Source of the DNA: Thermus parvatiensis
GTDB taxonomy: Bacteria; Deinococcota; Deinococci; Deinococcales; Thermaceae
Direction: 5' to 3'
Length of the DNA stretch: 64,000 nucleotides
Assembly: GCF_001535545.1 (NCBI RefSeq)
Contig: NZ_CP014141.1
Span: 1,630,001-1,694,000 of the forward strand
The position numbers were made by a program, and so were the translations under genes. Below, piece by piece: positions 1-10,030 of the stretch (the stretch's first letter is position 1; each line of letters opens with the position of its first letter). The notes beneath the pieces were generated by a model. That model did no database searches, was not told where the DNA came from, and was given only the letters and a program-made list of their open reading frames with translations.

Positions 1-1
1 C

Positions 2-82
2 GCCTTCCGGGACCTCCCGGGGAAGGAGGCCCTGGACCACCTCCAGGGCCTCCTCGCCGCTTTGGTGGAGCGCAGGGCATAA
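2..82 (+). CDS. C-terminal end of a protein starting outside the window
   Basis: An open frame enters from the left edge and ends at the TAA at 80-82, giving 26 residues that end in VERRA. Codon choice is typical of the neighbours. The fragment is too short to assign a family. The next gene begins 7 nt after the stop. Confidence 0.55.
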   Translation, partial: AFRDLPGKEALDHLQGLLAALVERRA

Positions 83-83
83 T
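78..83 (+). promoter_or_regulatory. -10 element CATAAT, leaderless-type
   Basis: CATAAT lies 6 nt upstream of the ATG at 90 and overlaps the stop of the preceding gene. This spacing puts transcription start at or next to the start codon. No convincing -35 is visible. Confidence 0.45.
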
Positions 84-89
84 GGGGCC

Positions 90-281
90 ATGCAGGGGGT
101 GCGCTTCCGGGTCATCATCGCCAACGACCCCGACATCCTCCAAGAGCGCCTGAACCGCTTCGTGGAGGGCCTTCCCGAGGACGTGGTCCTCGTGGACGTG
201 AAGTTCGCCGTGGCCGAAGGCCCCTCTCCCCTCTTCGCCGTCCTGGTGCAGTACAAGGAAGTGGAGGCGTGGAAGGAGTAG
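90..281 (+). CDS. Cse60-like small protein
   Basis: A 63-residue protein. The pattern (N-terminal beta strand, amphipathic helix with NRFVEGL, then VVLVDVKFAV and a final strand FAVLVQYKE) resembles the Cse60 family, small proteins named from Bacillus sporulation but widespread in non-sporulating bacteria, with no known biochemical function. Spore formation is not implied. The ATG at 90 is 6 nt after a -10-like CATAAT. The following gene starts at 269, inside this one, so the two are probably co-translated. Family assignment is by pattern recall only. Confidence 0.6.
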   Translation: MQGVRFRVIIANDPDILQERLNRFVEGLPEDVVLVDVKFAVAEGPSPLFAVLVQYKEVEAWKE

Positions 282-865
282 AGGCCTTCCTCTTTTTCCT
301 CGCCCTCCGGGGCGAGGCCAAGCGGGAGGAGGTGCGGGCCCGCTTTCCCCGGCTCGCCCCCCTCCTCAAGGCCCTGGGAGAGGCGGTGGAGGTGCAGGGC
401 GAAACCTTTAGGCTCGCCAAGCCCCTCCGCCTCTCCTGGTTCGCCCCCCTCTTCCGGGCCCGGTACTCCCCCCTCCTCCCCGAGGAGGAGCGGGCCCTCG
501 CCTTGGAGCGGCTCGTGGAGGCCGCCTTCCGCTCGGCGGAGGCGGGAGAGCCTTTGGTGGACGGGGAGGGGCTCCTCAAGGCGGCCCGCCTCTTCCAGGC
601 AGGAAGCCGGGCCCTTTTGCAGGGAAACCCTCGGGAGGCGCTTCACCGCTACGGGGAGGCCCTGGGCCTCCTGGAGAAGGAAGGCCTCCCCTTCCCCGCC
701 GCCGCCCTCGCCCTCTTGGCCCTGGCCCAGGAAGGCTTCCGCCCCGGGGGCAAGGGGAAGGCCACGGCGCGGAAGGCCCTCAGGCGGGCCCAGACCCCCT
801 TCGTCCAGGAGGTGGCGGAGAGAATCCTCTCCCCCGCCACAGACCCCGAGGCCCCGGGCCCGTAG
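269..865 (+). CDS. Hypothetical helical protein, TPR-like C-terminal half
   Basis: A 198-residue protein that I cannot assign to a named family. The N-terminal 60 residues are a short helical segment followed by [20 protein letters not shown]. From about residue 95 the pattern [35 protein letters not shown] reads as a TPR-like helical hairpin, and the tail [14 protein letters not shown] could be another helix. The GTG start at 269 overlaps the end of the Cse60-like gene by 13 nt. The stop (863-865) overlaps the -10 element proposed for ispH. It is a cytosolic protein with no signal peptide or membrane segment; a scaffold or adaptor role is only a guess. Confidence 0.7.
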   Translation: MEGVEAFLFFLALRGEAKREEVRARFPRLAPLLKALGEAVEVQGETFRLAKPLRLSWFAPLFRARYSPLLPEEERALALERLVEAAFRSAEAGEPLVDGEGLLKAARLFQAGSRALLQGNPREALHRYGEALGLLEKEGLPFPAAALALLALAQEGFRPGGKGKATARKALRRAQTPFVQEVAERILSPATDPEAPGP

Positions 866-868
866 AAT
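863..868 (+). promoter_or_regulatory. -10 element TAGAAT for ispH
   Basis: TAGAAT ends 7 nt before the ATG at 876. This favours the second of two in-frame ATGs (867 and 876) and a leaderless transcript. Confidence 0.45.
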
Positions 869-875
869 GGGAGGG

Positions 876-3437
<2,562 letters not shown>

Positions 3438-3438
3438 C

Positions 3439-4760
3439 CTAGCCCAAGGCCTCCCGGTACACCTCCCGGTAGGCCCGCGCCGGCCCCTCCCAGGAGAAGT
3501 CCTTCTCCATGGCCCTAAGGCCCATCTCCTCCACCCCCAGGCGGAAGAGGCGGAGCACGCCGTAAAGAAGTCCCTCGGGGTGGTAGGTCTCAAAAAGGAC
3601 CCCGGTCCTCCCGTCCTCCACGGTGTCCTTGAGCCCCCCCACCGCCCGGGCCACGGGAGGGGTGCCGTAGCGGCTCGCGATCATCTGCACCAGGCCGCAG
3701 GGCTCAAAGCGGCTCGGGACCAAGACCGCCTCCGCTCCGGCGTAGGCCAGGCGGGCCATGGCCTCGTCGTAGGCGGGGAGGAAGCGTATCCCTTCGGGGT
3801 TTTCCTCCTCCGCCCGGAGGAACGCCTCCTGAAGCCCCTCGTCCCCCACGCCTTGGACGTAGAGGCGAAAGCCCATCTCCAGGAGGCGGGGGAGGGCTTT
3901 TAGGACGAGGTCCAGACCCTTTTGGTAATCCAGGCGGCCCACGTAGGCGAGGACGGGAGGCCTAAGCCCCGTCCTCTCCCGGAAGGCCTCCTTGGCCCGG
4001 GCCTTCCCCGAGGGGTCCTCCCGGGTGTAGGGGGCGGGGAGGTAGGGGTCTTTGCCGGGGTCAAAGACCTCGGTGTCCAGGCCGTTCAGGATGCCCACAA
4101 GCTTCCCGGCGTGCCTCCGCAAGACCCCGTCCAGGCCCATGCCGAACTCGGGGTCTTTATCTCCTCGGCGTAGGAGGGGCTCACCGTGGTGACCCGGCGG
4201 GCGAAGACGATCCCCCCCTTCATCAGGTTCACCCGGCCGTAGAACTCCAGGGCCTCCATGTGAAAGAGCGTCCAGGGAAGCCCGGTCCAGTGGAAGAAGG
4301 GGGCCGGGTCCACGAGGCCTTGGTGGGCCAGGTTGTGGATGGTGTAGACCGTGGGGGCGTAGAGGGCGAGGAGGGCCGCCGTCCAGTCGTGGGCGTGGAC
4401 CAGGTCGTACCCTCTCGCCACCTCCTTGGCCGCCAGGGCGAAGCGGAGGTAGCGCTCGGCGTCGTCGGGGTAGCCGTAGATCCGCTCCCGCCCAAACCCC
4501 TCTACCCCGAGGAGGAGAAACCGCACCCCGCCCTCCACCCGCTCCCCCAAGGGGGCCCTCTCCTCCCGCCCGAAGAAGGCGAAGGCCACTTCCCCCACCC
4601 GCCTGGCCTCTAGCCCCCCGTGCCAGGGGAGGAGGACATGGGCCTCCACCCCCAAAGGCCTCAGGGCCTTGGGAAGGGCCCCCACCACGTCGGCAAGCCC
4701 CCCCACCTTGGCCAGGGGGTAGGCCTCGGGGGCCACGTGGAGCACGCGCATAACGCCCAT
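3439..4760 (-). CDS. glgA: Glycogen synthase (one-base frameshift)
   Basis: A GT5-family glycosyltransferase that extends alpha-1,4-glucan from ADP-glucose. The N-terminal KVGGLADVVGALPKAL loop binds ADP-glucose; HAHDW and TIHNLAHQG are conserved acceptor-domain motifs. The C-terminal half has AYVGRLDYQKGLDL and VPSRFEPCGLVQM, which carries the catalytic Glu. The frame breaks at about 4155-4160. Adding one C to a C run there restores EIKTPEFGMGLDG and a 440-residue protein of usual length. The start ATG at 4760 sits directly after the preceding minus-strand gene, with an AGGG Shine-Dalgarno in its end. It belongs functionally with glgC about 2 kb upstream. Confidence 0.92.
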
Positions 4761-4761
4761 G

Positions 4762-5133
4762 CTACCCTTTCCAGACCCCCTGGGGAAGGGGCAGGGCCCC
4801 CTCGAGGCCCCCGAGGTAGAGGTAGGCCCAGGCCTCCAGGGGGCCTTCCCCCGTTTCCACCCGCACCCTCACCCGCCGGTACTCCTCCCCCTCGTCCTCC
4901 AGCTCGTCCAGAAGGGGCAAGGCCTCGGGCGCGAGGAAAAGCACCTCCCCAAAGACCCGCCCCTCCCCCGGCACCATACCCGGGTAGGCGTAGGGGCGGT
5001 GGGGGCTCTGGGGCAAGTGGTAGAGGCGAAACCCCTCCACGAAGCCGGGAAGGACCCGGTGGAGGTAGGGGCGCACCAGGGGGTGGTTCCGCTCCCCCCG
5101 CTTCAGGGTCCCGTAGACGAAGACGGCCTCCAT
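4762..5133 (-). CDS. Gamma-glutamylcyclotransferase-like protein
   Basis: A 123-residue protein with the N-terminal VFVYGTLKRGERNH motif that defines the GGCT/YtfP/AIG2-like fold, followed by VFGEVLFL and LDELEDEGEEYRRVRV, which holds the usual acidic active-site region. Such enzymes cleave gamma-glutamyl groups to 5-oxoproline, but the true substrate of bacterial short members is usually unknown. I place the start at the ATG complement of 5131-5133, just before EAVFVYG. It is directly followed by glgA on the same strand. Confidence 0.8.
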   Translation of the reverse strand: MEAVFVYGTLKRGERNHPLVRPYLHRVLPGFVEGFRLYHLPQSPHRPYAYPGMVPGEGRVFGEVLFLAPEALPLLDELEDEGEEYRRVRVRVETGEGPLEAWAYLYLGGLEGALPLPQGVWKG

Positions 5134-5159
5134 CCAAGCGCCCCACCCCGGCGAGGTTC

Positions 5160-5831
5160 TCAATCCCCGAGGAAGCGGTACCCCAGGCCCACCACCGTCT
5201 CAATGAAGCGGGGGGCCTCGGGGTCGTCCCCAAGCTTCTTGCGGAGGAGGCGCACGTAGGCGTCCACCACCCGCTCCGAGCCCTCAAAGTCTGGGCCCCA
5301 GACCCGCTCCAGGAGCTCTCCCCGGGTGAAGACCCGGCCCGGGGCCTGGGCGAAGACCAAAAGGAGGTTCATCTCCGTGGGGGAAAGCCGGAGGGGCTCC
5401 CCTTCCAGGTAGGCCCGCCGTCCCTCCAGGTCCACCTCCAAGGGCCCGAAGCGCCTCCGCCCCTCCTTCCCCGCCCGGCGCAGGAGGGCCTTGATGCGGG
5501 CGAGGAGCTCCCTCAGGGAAAAGGGCTTCCCCAGGTAGTCGTCCGCCCCCTCCAGAAGCCCCTCCACCCGGCTCTCCTCGTCGGCCCGCCCCGTGAGGAG
5601 GAGAACGGGCAAAAGGGGGTCTTGCTCCCTCAGAACCTTGAGCACCTCGAGCCCCTCGAGGTCGGGGAGGCCCCGGTCCAGGACCACCACGTCCGCCCCC
5701 TCCTCCCCTACCCGCTTTAGGGCCTCCCGTCCGAGGCGGACCCAGGCCACGGCGAACCCCTCCCGTTCCAGGAAGCGGCGCACCAGCGCCCCTACCTGGG
5801 GGTCGTCCTCCACCAGCAAAATGCGCGCCAT
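5160..5831 (-). CDS. OmpR/PhoB-family response regulator
   Basis: A 223-residue two-domain regulator. The receiver domain (1-115) has the acidic pair EDD near the start, the phosphoacceptor Asp in VVVLDRGLPD, the conserved Thr in LLLTGR and Lys in LGKPF. The C-terminal winged helix (about 130-223) has LSPTEMNLLLVF, RGELLERVWG and VVDAYVRLLRKKLG. No sensor histidine kinase gene is adjacent, so it is an orphan here. It lies between the SagB-like nitroreductase and the GGCT-like gene, close enough to be in one transcript with both. The target genes cannot be read from the sequence. Confidence 0.9.
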   Translation of the reverse strand: MARILLVEDDPQVGALVRRFLEREGFAVAWVRLGREALKRVGEEGADVVVLDRGLPDLEGLEVLKVLREQDPLLPVLLLTGRADEESRVEGLLEGADDYLGKPFSLRELLARIKALLRRAGKEGRRRFGPLEVDLEGRRAYLEGEPLRLSPTEMNLLLVFAQAPGRVFTRGELLERVWGPDFEGSERVVDAYVRLLRKKLGDDPEAPRFIETVVGLGYRFLGD

Positions 5832-5839
5832 ACCGCCTC

Positions 5840-6526
5840 CTACCGCCCCAGGACCACCACGACCCCAGGATACTCCCCCTCGGGCAGGCCCAGAAGCCGG
5901 GCCACCCCCTCATCGTGGAAGGTCGCCGCCGGGTAGGCGGCCAGCCCCTGGCCCACGGCGGCGAGGAGGACGAGGCCTGCGGCGTAGCCCGCCTCCAGGA
6001 GGGCGTAGCGGTACCCCCGGAGGCCGAAGAGGGCCTCGCTCCGCTCGGGCAGAAGGGTGAGGACGAGGAGGACGGCCGCCCGGTCCAGGGCCACCCCCAT
6101 CAGGGCCTCGGCCCAGGCGGCCTCCGCCACTTGGGCGGCGATCTGGAAGAGCTGGTGCTCCCGGGGGAAGTAATGGTAGACCCCGGGGAAGACCCCCTCC
6201 ACCCGGCGCACCACCAGGTAGGCCTCGAGGGGGTAGGCCTCCCCCGCCGAGGGGAAGCCCCGGCGCCCCTCCCGCTCCGCCAGGGGGTAGAGGACCTGGG
6301 AGAGGTCCTTCAAGGTGAGGGAGGCCCCCACCTCGGGGAGGAGGGGCCTGAGGTGGGCCATGGCCCGGAAGAGGGGGGGTCCCCCGTCCTGGCGGAAGGG
6401 GGGCAGGGCCTGGGTCTCCAGGGGGTTGGCGTAGACCTTGGCCTTGGGCCTCCGCTTGAGGGGCAGGGCGTCCCCGGGGAAAAGGCGGCTTAGGCGGTAA
6501 AAGAGCTTACCGGGATGCTTCTCCAT
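5840..6526 (-). CDS. SagB/ThcOx-type nitroreductase family protein
   Basis: A 228-residue protein resembling the SagB/ThcOx branch of FMN nitroreductases: LKDLSQVLYPLAEREG, then SAGEAYPLEAYLVVRRVEGVFPGVYHYFP (the characteristic 'PSAGALYPLE..Y' block), and the helix YALLEAGYAAGLVLLAAVGQGL with the FMN-binding pattern. In peptide toxin clusters such proteins oxidise azolines to azoles, but most stand-alone homologues have unknown substrates, and no cyclodehydratase is nearby. It starts one nucleotide before the glgC stop region and is probably co-transcribed with glgC. Confidence 0.8.
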   Translation of the reverse strand: MEKHPGKLFYRLSRLFPGDALPLKRRPKAKVYANPLETQALPPFRQDGGPPLFRAMAHLRPLLPEVGASLTLKDLSQVLYPLAEREGRRGFPSAGEAYPLEAYLVVRRVEGVFPGVYHYFPREHQLFQIAAQVAEAAWAEALMGVALDRAAVLLVLTLLPERSEALFGLRGYRYALLEAGYAAGLVLLAAVGQGLAAYPAATFHDEGVARLLGLPEGEYPGVVVVLGR

Positions 6527-6528
6527 GG

Positions 6529-7773
6529 CTAAAAGCGGTAGCCCTTGGGCACCACCACCACGCCCTCAGGGGTGACGGTGAAACCCCGGGCCCGGTCCAG
6601 CTCCAGGTCGTAGCCGATCTCGGTATGGGGAGGGATCTTCACGTTCTTGTCGATGATGGCGTTTTTGATGCGGCAGTAGCGGCCCACCTCCACGTCGTCA
6701 AAGAGGACGGAGTGCTCTACCAAGCTATAGGAGTTCACCCGCACCCGGCGGAAAAGGACCGACTCCCGCACCGTTCCCCCGCTCACGATGACCCCGCCGG
6801 CGAGGAGGCTATTCAGGGCGCGCCCCACCCGGTCCCCGGTCTCATGGACGAACTTGGCCGGGGGGCTGAAGAGGTTGGCGGTGCGGAGGGGCCACTCCGG
6901 GTTGAAGAGGTCAAACTCGGGGACCACCTTCACCAGGTCCATGCTGGCCTCGTAATACGCGTCCAGGGTCCCCACGTCCCGCCAGTAGAGGTTCGGCCCC
7001 TCCTGGCCGGGGATGGGGTTGCGGTGGAAGTCGTAGGCGTAGACCCTATACCCCTCCCTAAGGGCCCGGGGGATGACGTCCTTGCCGAAGTCGTGGGCGC
7101 TGGTCTCGTCCCTGGCGTCCGCCTCCAAAAGCTCAAAGAGGGCCTCGGTGCGGAAGATGTAGTTGCCCATGGAGGCCAAAGCCATATCGGGCCGACCGGG
7201 GATGGGCTTGGGGCTTTGGGGCTTCTCCTGAAACTCGGTGATGCGCCACTCCTCGTCCACCTGCAACACGCCGAAGCGGGTGGCCTCGGCCACGGGGACG
7301 GGGTAGGCGGCGATGGTGATGTCGGCCCGGGTGTCGTAGTGGTACTCCACCATGTGGCGGATGTTCATCTTGAAGATGTGGTCCCCGCCGAAGACGGCCA
7401 CCGCTCGGGGCTCGTGGTTGTGCACCAGGTGGAGGTTCTGGTAGATGGCGTCGGCCGTGCCCCGGTACCAGACGGGCCCGAGCTCCTCGTAGCGGTACAT
7501 CTGGGCGGGCACGAGGAGGATGAAGTGGTCCTCCAAAAAGGCCCCGAAGCGCCAGTAACGCTGGATGTGCTCGGTGAGGGACTGGGCCTTGTACTGGGTG
7601 AGGACGTAGATGGCGTAGATGCCGGAGTTCACGAAGTTGTTGAGGACGAAGTCAATGATGCGGTACTTGGCCCCGAAGGGCACGGCGGGCTTGGCCCGCT
7701 TGGCCGTGAGGGGGTAAAGCCGGCTACCCTGGCCTCCGGCAAGAATCATTCCTAGCACTTCCACCTTGACCAT
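6529..7773 (-). CDS. glgC: Glucose-1-phosphate adenylyltransferase
   Basis: ADP-glucose pyrophosphorylase, the committed step of glycogen synthesis: glucose-1-phosphate plus ATP gives ADP-glucose for GlgA. It is 414 residues with [15 protein letters not shown] (nucleotide-binding loop), [19 protein letters not shown] (catalytic Asp), [10 protein letters not shown], and a C-terminal left-handed beta-helix region ([31 protein letters not shown]). The ATG at 7773 is preceded by AGAAGG. It is divergent from the LonC gene, with about 65 nt between them. Confidence 0.96.
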   Translation of the reverse strand: MVKVEVLGMILAGGQGSRLYPLTAKRAKPAVPFGAKYRIIDFVLNNFVNSGIYAIYVLTQYKAQSLTEHIQRYWRFGAFLEDHFILLVPAQMYRYEELGPVWYRGTADAIYQNLHLVHNHEPRAVAVFGGDHIFKMNIRHMVEYHYDTRADITIAAYPVPVAEATRFGVLQVDEEWRITEFQEKPQSPKPIPGRPDMALASMGNYIFRTEALFELLEADARDETSAHDFGKDVIPRALREGYRVYAYDFHRNPIPGQEGPNLYWRDVGTLDAYYEASMDLVKVVPEFDLFNPEWPLRTANLFSPPAKFVHETGDRVGRALNSLLAGGVIVSGGTVRESVLFRRVRVNSYSLVEHSVLFDDVEVGRYCRIKNAIIDKNVKIPPHTEIGYDLELDRARGFTVTPEGVVVVPKGYRF

Positions 7774-7825
7774 CCTTCTCCCCCCTTTACGGCCAGTCTA
7801 CCCGAAGCCCTCAAGGCGGGACCGG

Positions 7826-7831
7826 TATAGT
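7826..7831 (+). promoter_or_regulatory. -10 element TATAGT for the Lon-like gene
   Basis: TATAGT is separated by 7 nt from the ATG at 7839. The in-frame GTG at 7830 overlaps this element, which argues that translation starts at 7839. Confidence 0.5.
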
Positions 7832-7838
7832 GTTCCCC

Positions 7839-9932
7839 ATGCGGGTCGCCTCCGTGCGCTGGTTCACCCCGCCCACCCGTCCCCGGCCCGCCCCCCTCTT
7901 CTTCGGGCAGGAGCGGGCGCTAAGGGCCCTCGAGGCCGCCTTCCTCCACCGGGGGCACGGCTACCTGGTGGGGCCGAGCGGCCTCGGCAAGCGCGCCCGG
8001 CTCCTCGCCTTCCTCGAGGGCCGGGCCTTCCCCAAGGAAGAGCTCGTCTACCTTCCCCTGGGGGAGGAAGCCTTCCCCCTCCTCCTCCCCGAGGGGGAGG
8101 GCAGGGCCTTGGTGGAAGGAGTGGAGGCCCTCTTCGCCGAGTTCACCCCCGGCCTTTTCCGGGAAAAGGGCTTTCTCTACGCGAAGAACCTGGTGGAGTC
8201 CCGCCACGAGAGGGAGGCGGAGGCCCTGCTCCAGGCCCTCGCCCAAGAGGCCAAGGCCCACGGCTTCGCCCTCGCGGAGGAGGAAGGGGGGTTCACCCTC
8301 ACGGGCCAAGGCCCCCTCCCCCCGGAGCTTTCCGCCAAGCTGGAGGAGACCGTTTTGGCCTACGTGGAGGTGCGGCAGCGGGCCCAGGCCGAGGTGGCGG
8401 CCCTGCGCCGTAGCTTCGCCGAGCGCCTCCTCCAGCCCAAGGTGGAAGGCCTAAAGGCGCGCTTCCCCGAGGCCGCCCGGTACCTGGACTGGCTCCTGGA
8501 GTCCCTCCTCCGGGCCGCGGCCCTGGAGGAGGAGGTGGAGGGCGAGGCCCTTCTCCCCCGCCTTCTCGTGGAAGGGGGGACGCGGGTGGTCTACGAGCCG
8601 AACCCCACCCCGGAAAGGCTTTTCGGCCACCTGGAGTACGAGGTCCGGGAGGGGGTCCTCACCACCCACCTGGGCCTCCTGCGGCCCGGCGCCCTGATGC
8701 GGGCCGCAGGGGGGGTTTTGGTCCTCGAGGCCCACCGGGTGCTGGAGCTTGGGAGCTACCCCCTGCTCAAGCGGAGCCTGGCCACGGGGGAAATAGAGCC
8801 CCTCGCCCCTAGGCCCGAGGTGCGGGGCCCCAGGCTCCAACCCGCCCCCCTCAAGGCCCAGGTCTTCCTGGTGGGCCCGCCGGAGGTCATCGCCCTTTTA
8901 GAGGAGGACGAGGAGTTCTTGGAGCTCTTCCCCTTCCGGGTGGAGTTCAACCCCGAGATGCCCTACACCGAGGCCCACGTGGCCCACCTGGGAGGCTTTC
9001 TGGAGGCCCAGGGGGTGCGCCTCCTCCCGGAGGGGCTCGCCGCCCTCGCCGACGAGGCCCGGCGCATGGCCGGGCACCGGGAAAGGCTGGACGCCCGCAT
9101 CTACCGCCTCCTGGACCTGGCCCGGGAGGCCGCCCGCTACCAGAACCCCGTGGGCCGGGAAGGGGTGGAGCAAGCCCTCAAGGCCCGGGAGGACCGCTTC
9201 GCCCTGGAGCAGGAGCTTTTCCTCAAGGACGTGGAGGAAGGGGTGGTGGCCCTGGAGGTGACGGGGGAGCGGGTGGGGGAGGTGAACGGCCTCGTGGTCC
9301 TCGAGGGTCCCGCCCCCACGGGCCGCCCCGTGCGCATCACCGCCCAGGCGGGGCCCGGCCGGGAGGGGATCCTCTCCATTGACCGGGAGGTGGGCCTCGG
9401 GGGGCAGGTCTTCCACAAGGCCGTCCTCACCCTGGCGGGGTACCTCCGGGGCACCTACGCGCAGCTTGGGGCCCTCTCCGCCACGGTGAGCCTGGTCTTT
9501 GAGCAAAGCTACGGGAGCCTCGAGGGGGATTCGGCGGGCCTCGCCGAGCTTCTTGCGGTGCTCTCCGCCATCTCCGGCCTTCCCTTGCGGCAGGACCTGG
9601 CGGTGACCGGGGCCATTGACCAAACGGGAAGGGTCCTCGCGGTGGGCCGGGTGACGGAGAAGGTGGAGGGCTTTTTCCGCGTCTGCCAAACCTTGGGCCT
9701 CACGGGCACCCAAGGGGTGGTCCTCCCCAAGGCCAACCTCCCCCACCTCACCCTGAGGCGGGAGGTGGTGGAGGCGGTGGAGGAGGGCGTCTTCCACCTC
9801 TACGCCGTGGAGGAGGTGGACGAGGCGGTGGAACTCCTCTTCGGGCGCAGGGCCTACTGGGTGCACGAGAAGGTGCGGGAGGCCCTGGAGCACTTCCAGA
9901 AGCTGGAGAACGGGGACGGGGAGAAAGGCTAA
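7839..9932 (+). CDS. lonC: LonC-type protease with degenerate ATPase motifs
   Basis: A 697-residue protein with an AAA-like N-terminal part, an inserted helical domain and a C-terminal S16 Lon protease domain. The catalytic Ser is in SLEGDSAGLAEL (about residue 565) and the catalytic Lys in VGRVTEKVEGF. The Walker A position reads GPSGLGKR, with Arg where Ser/Thr should be, and the Walker B position reads GGVLVLEAHRVL with no Asp-Glu pair. This matches LonC, an ATP-independent Lon-like protease described from Meiothermus. It presumably degrades unfolded proteins in the cytosol. LonB-like annotation is the alternative. Confidence 0.85.
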   Translation: MRVASVRWFTPPTRPRPAPLFFGQERALRALEAAFLHRGHGYLVGPSGLGKRARLLAFLEGRAFPKEELVYLPLGEEAFPLLLPEGEGRALVEGVEALFAEFTPGLFREKGFLYAKNLVESRHEREAEALLQALAQEAKAHGFALAEEEGGFTLTGQGPLPPELSAKLEETVLAYVEVRQRAQAEVAALRRSFAERLLQPKVEGLKARFPEAARYLDWLLESLLRAAALEEEVEGEALLPRLLVEGGTRVVYEPNPTPERLFGHLEYEVREGVLTTHLGLLRPGALMRAAGGVLVLEAHRVLELGSYPLLKRSLATGEIEPLAPRPEVRGPRLQPAPLKAQVFLVGPPEVIALLEEDEEFLELFPFRVEFNPEMPYTEAHVAHLGGFLEAQGVRLLPEGLAALADEARRMAGHRERLDARIYRLLDLAREAARYQNPVGREGVEQALKAREDRFALEQELFLKDVEEGVVALEVTGERVGEVNGLVVLEGPAPTGRPVRITAQAGPGREGILSIDREVGLGGQVFHKAVLTLAGYLRGTYAQLGALSATVSLVFEQSYGSLEGDSAGLAELLAVLSAISGLPLRQDLAVTGAIDQTGRVLAVGRVTEKVEGFFRVCQTLGLTGTQGVVLPKANLPHLTLRREVVEAVEEGVFHLYAVEEVDEAVELLFGRRAYWVHEKVREALEHFQKLENGDGEKG

Positions 9933-9941
9933 GTACCCCAC

Positions 9942-9993
9942 CGCGGCTTTCGCCGCGATGGGGGCCCCAAAAGGAAGCTTTCCAAGCTTTTTT
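9942..9993 (+). terminator. Possible terminator after the Lon-like gene
   Basis: CGCGGC at 9942-9947 pairs with GCCGCG at 9952-9957 across a 4-nt loop. About 20 nt later AAGCTT is repeated across a 3-nt loop and runs into TTTTTT. Both the plus-strand lonC and the minus-strand acylase gene end here, so the element may serve either. Confidence 0.4.
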
Positions 9994-10030
9994 GCGGGCA
10001 ACCCGTGTTGCGGAATCAACGCGCAGCCAC

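Noticed and set aside
5840..6526. SagB-like gene as part of a thiazole/oxazole peptide cluster
   Set aside because: No cyclodehydratase, leader peptide or exporter gene is next to it; the neighbours are glycogen genes and a response regulator.
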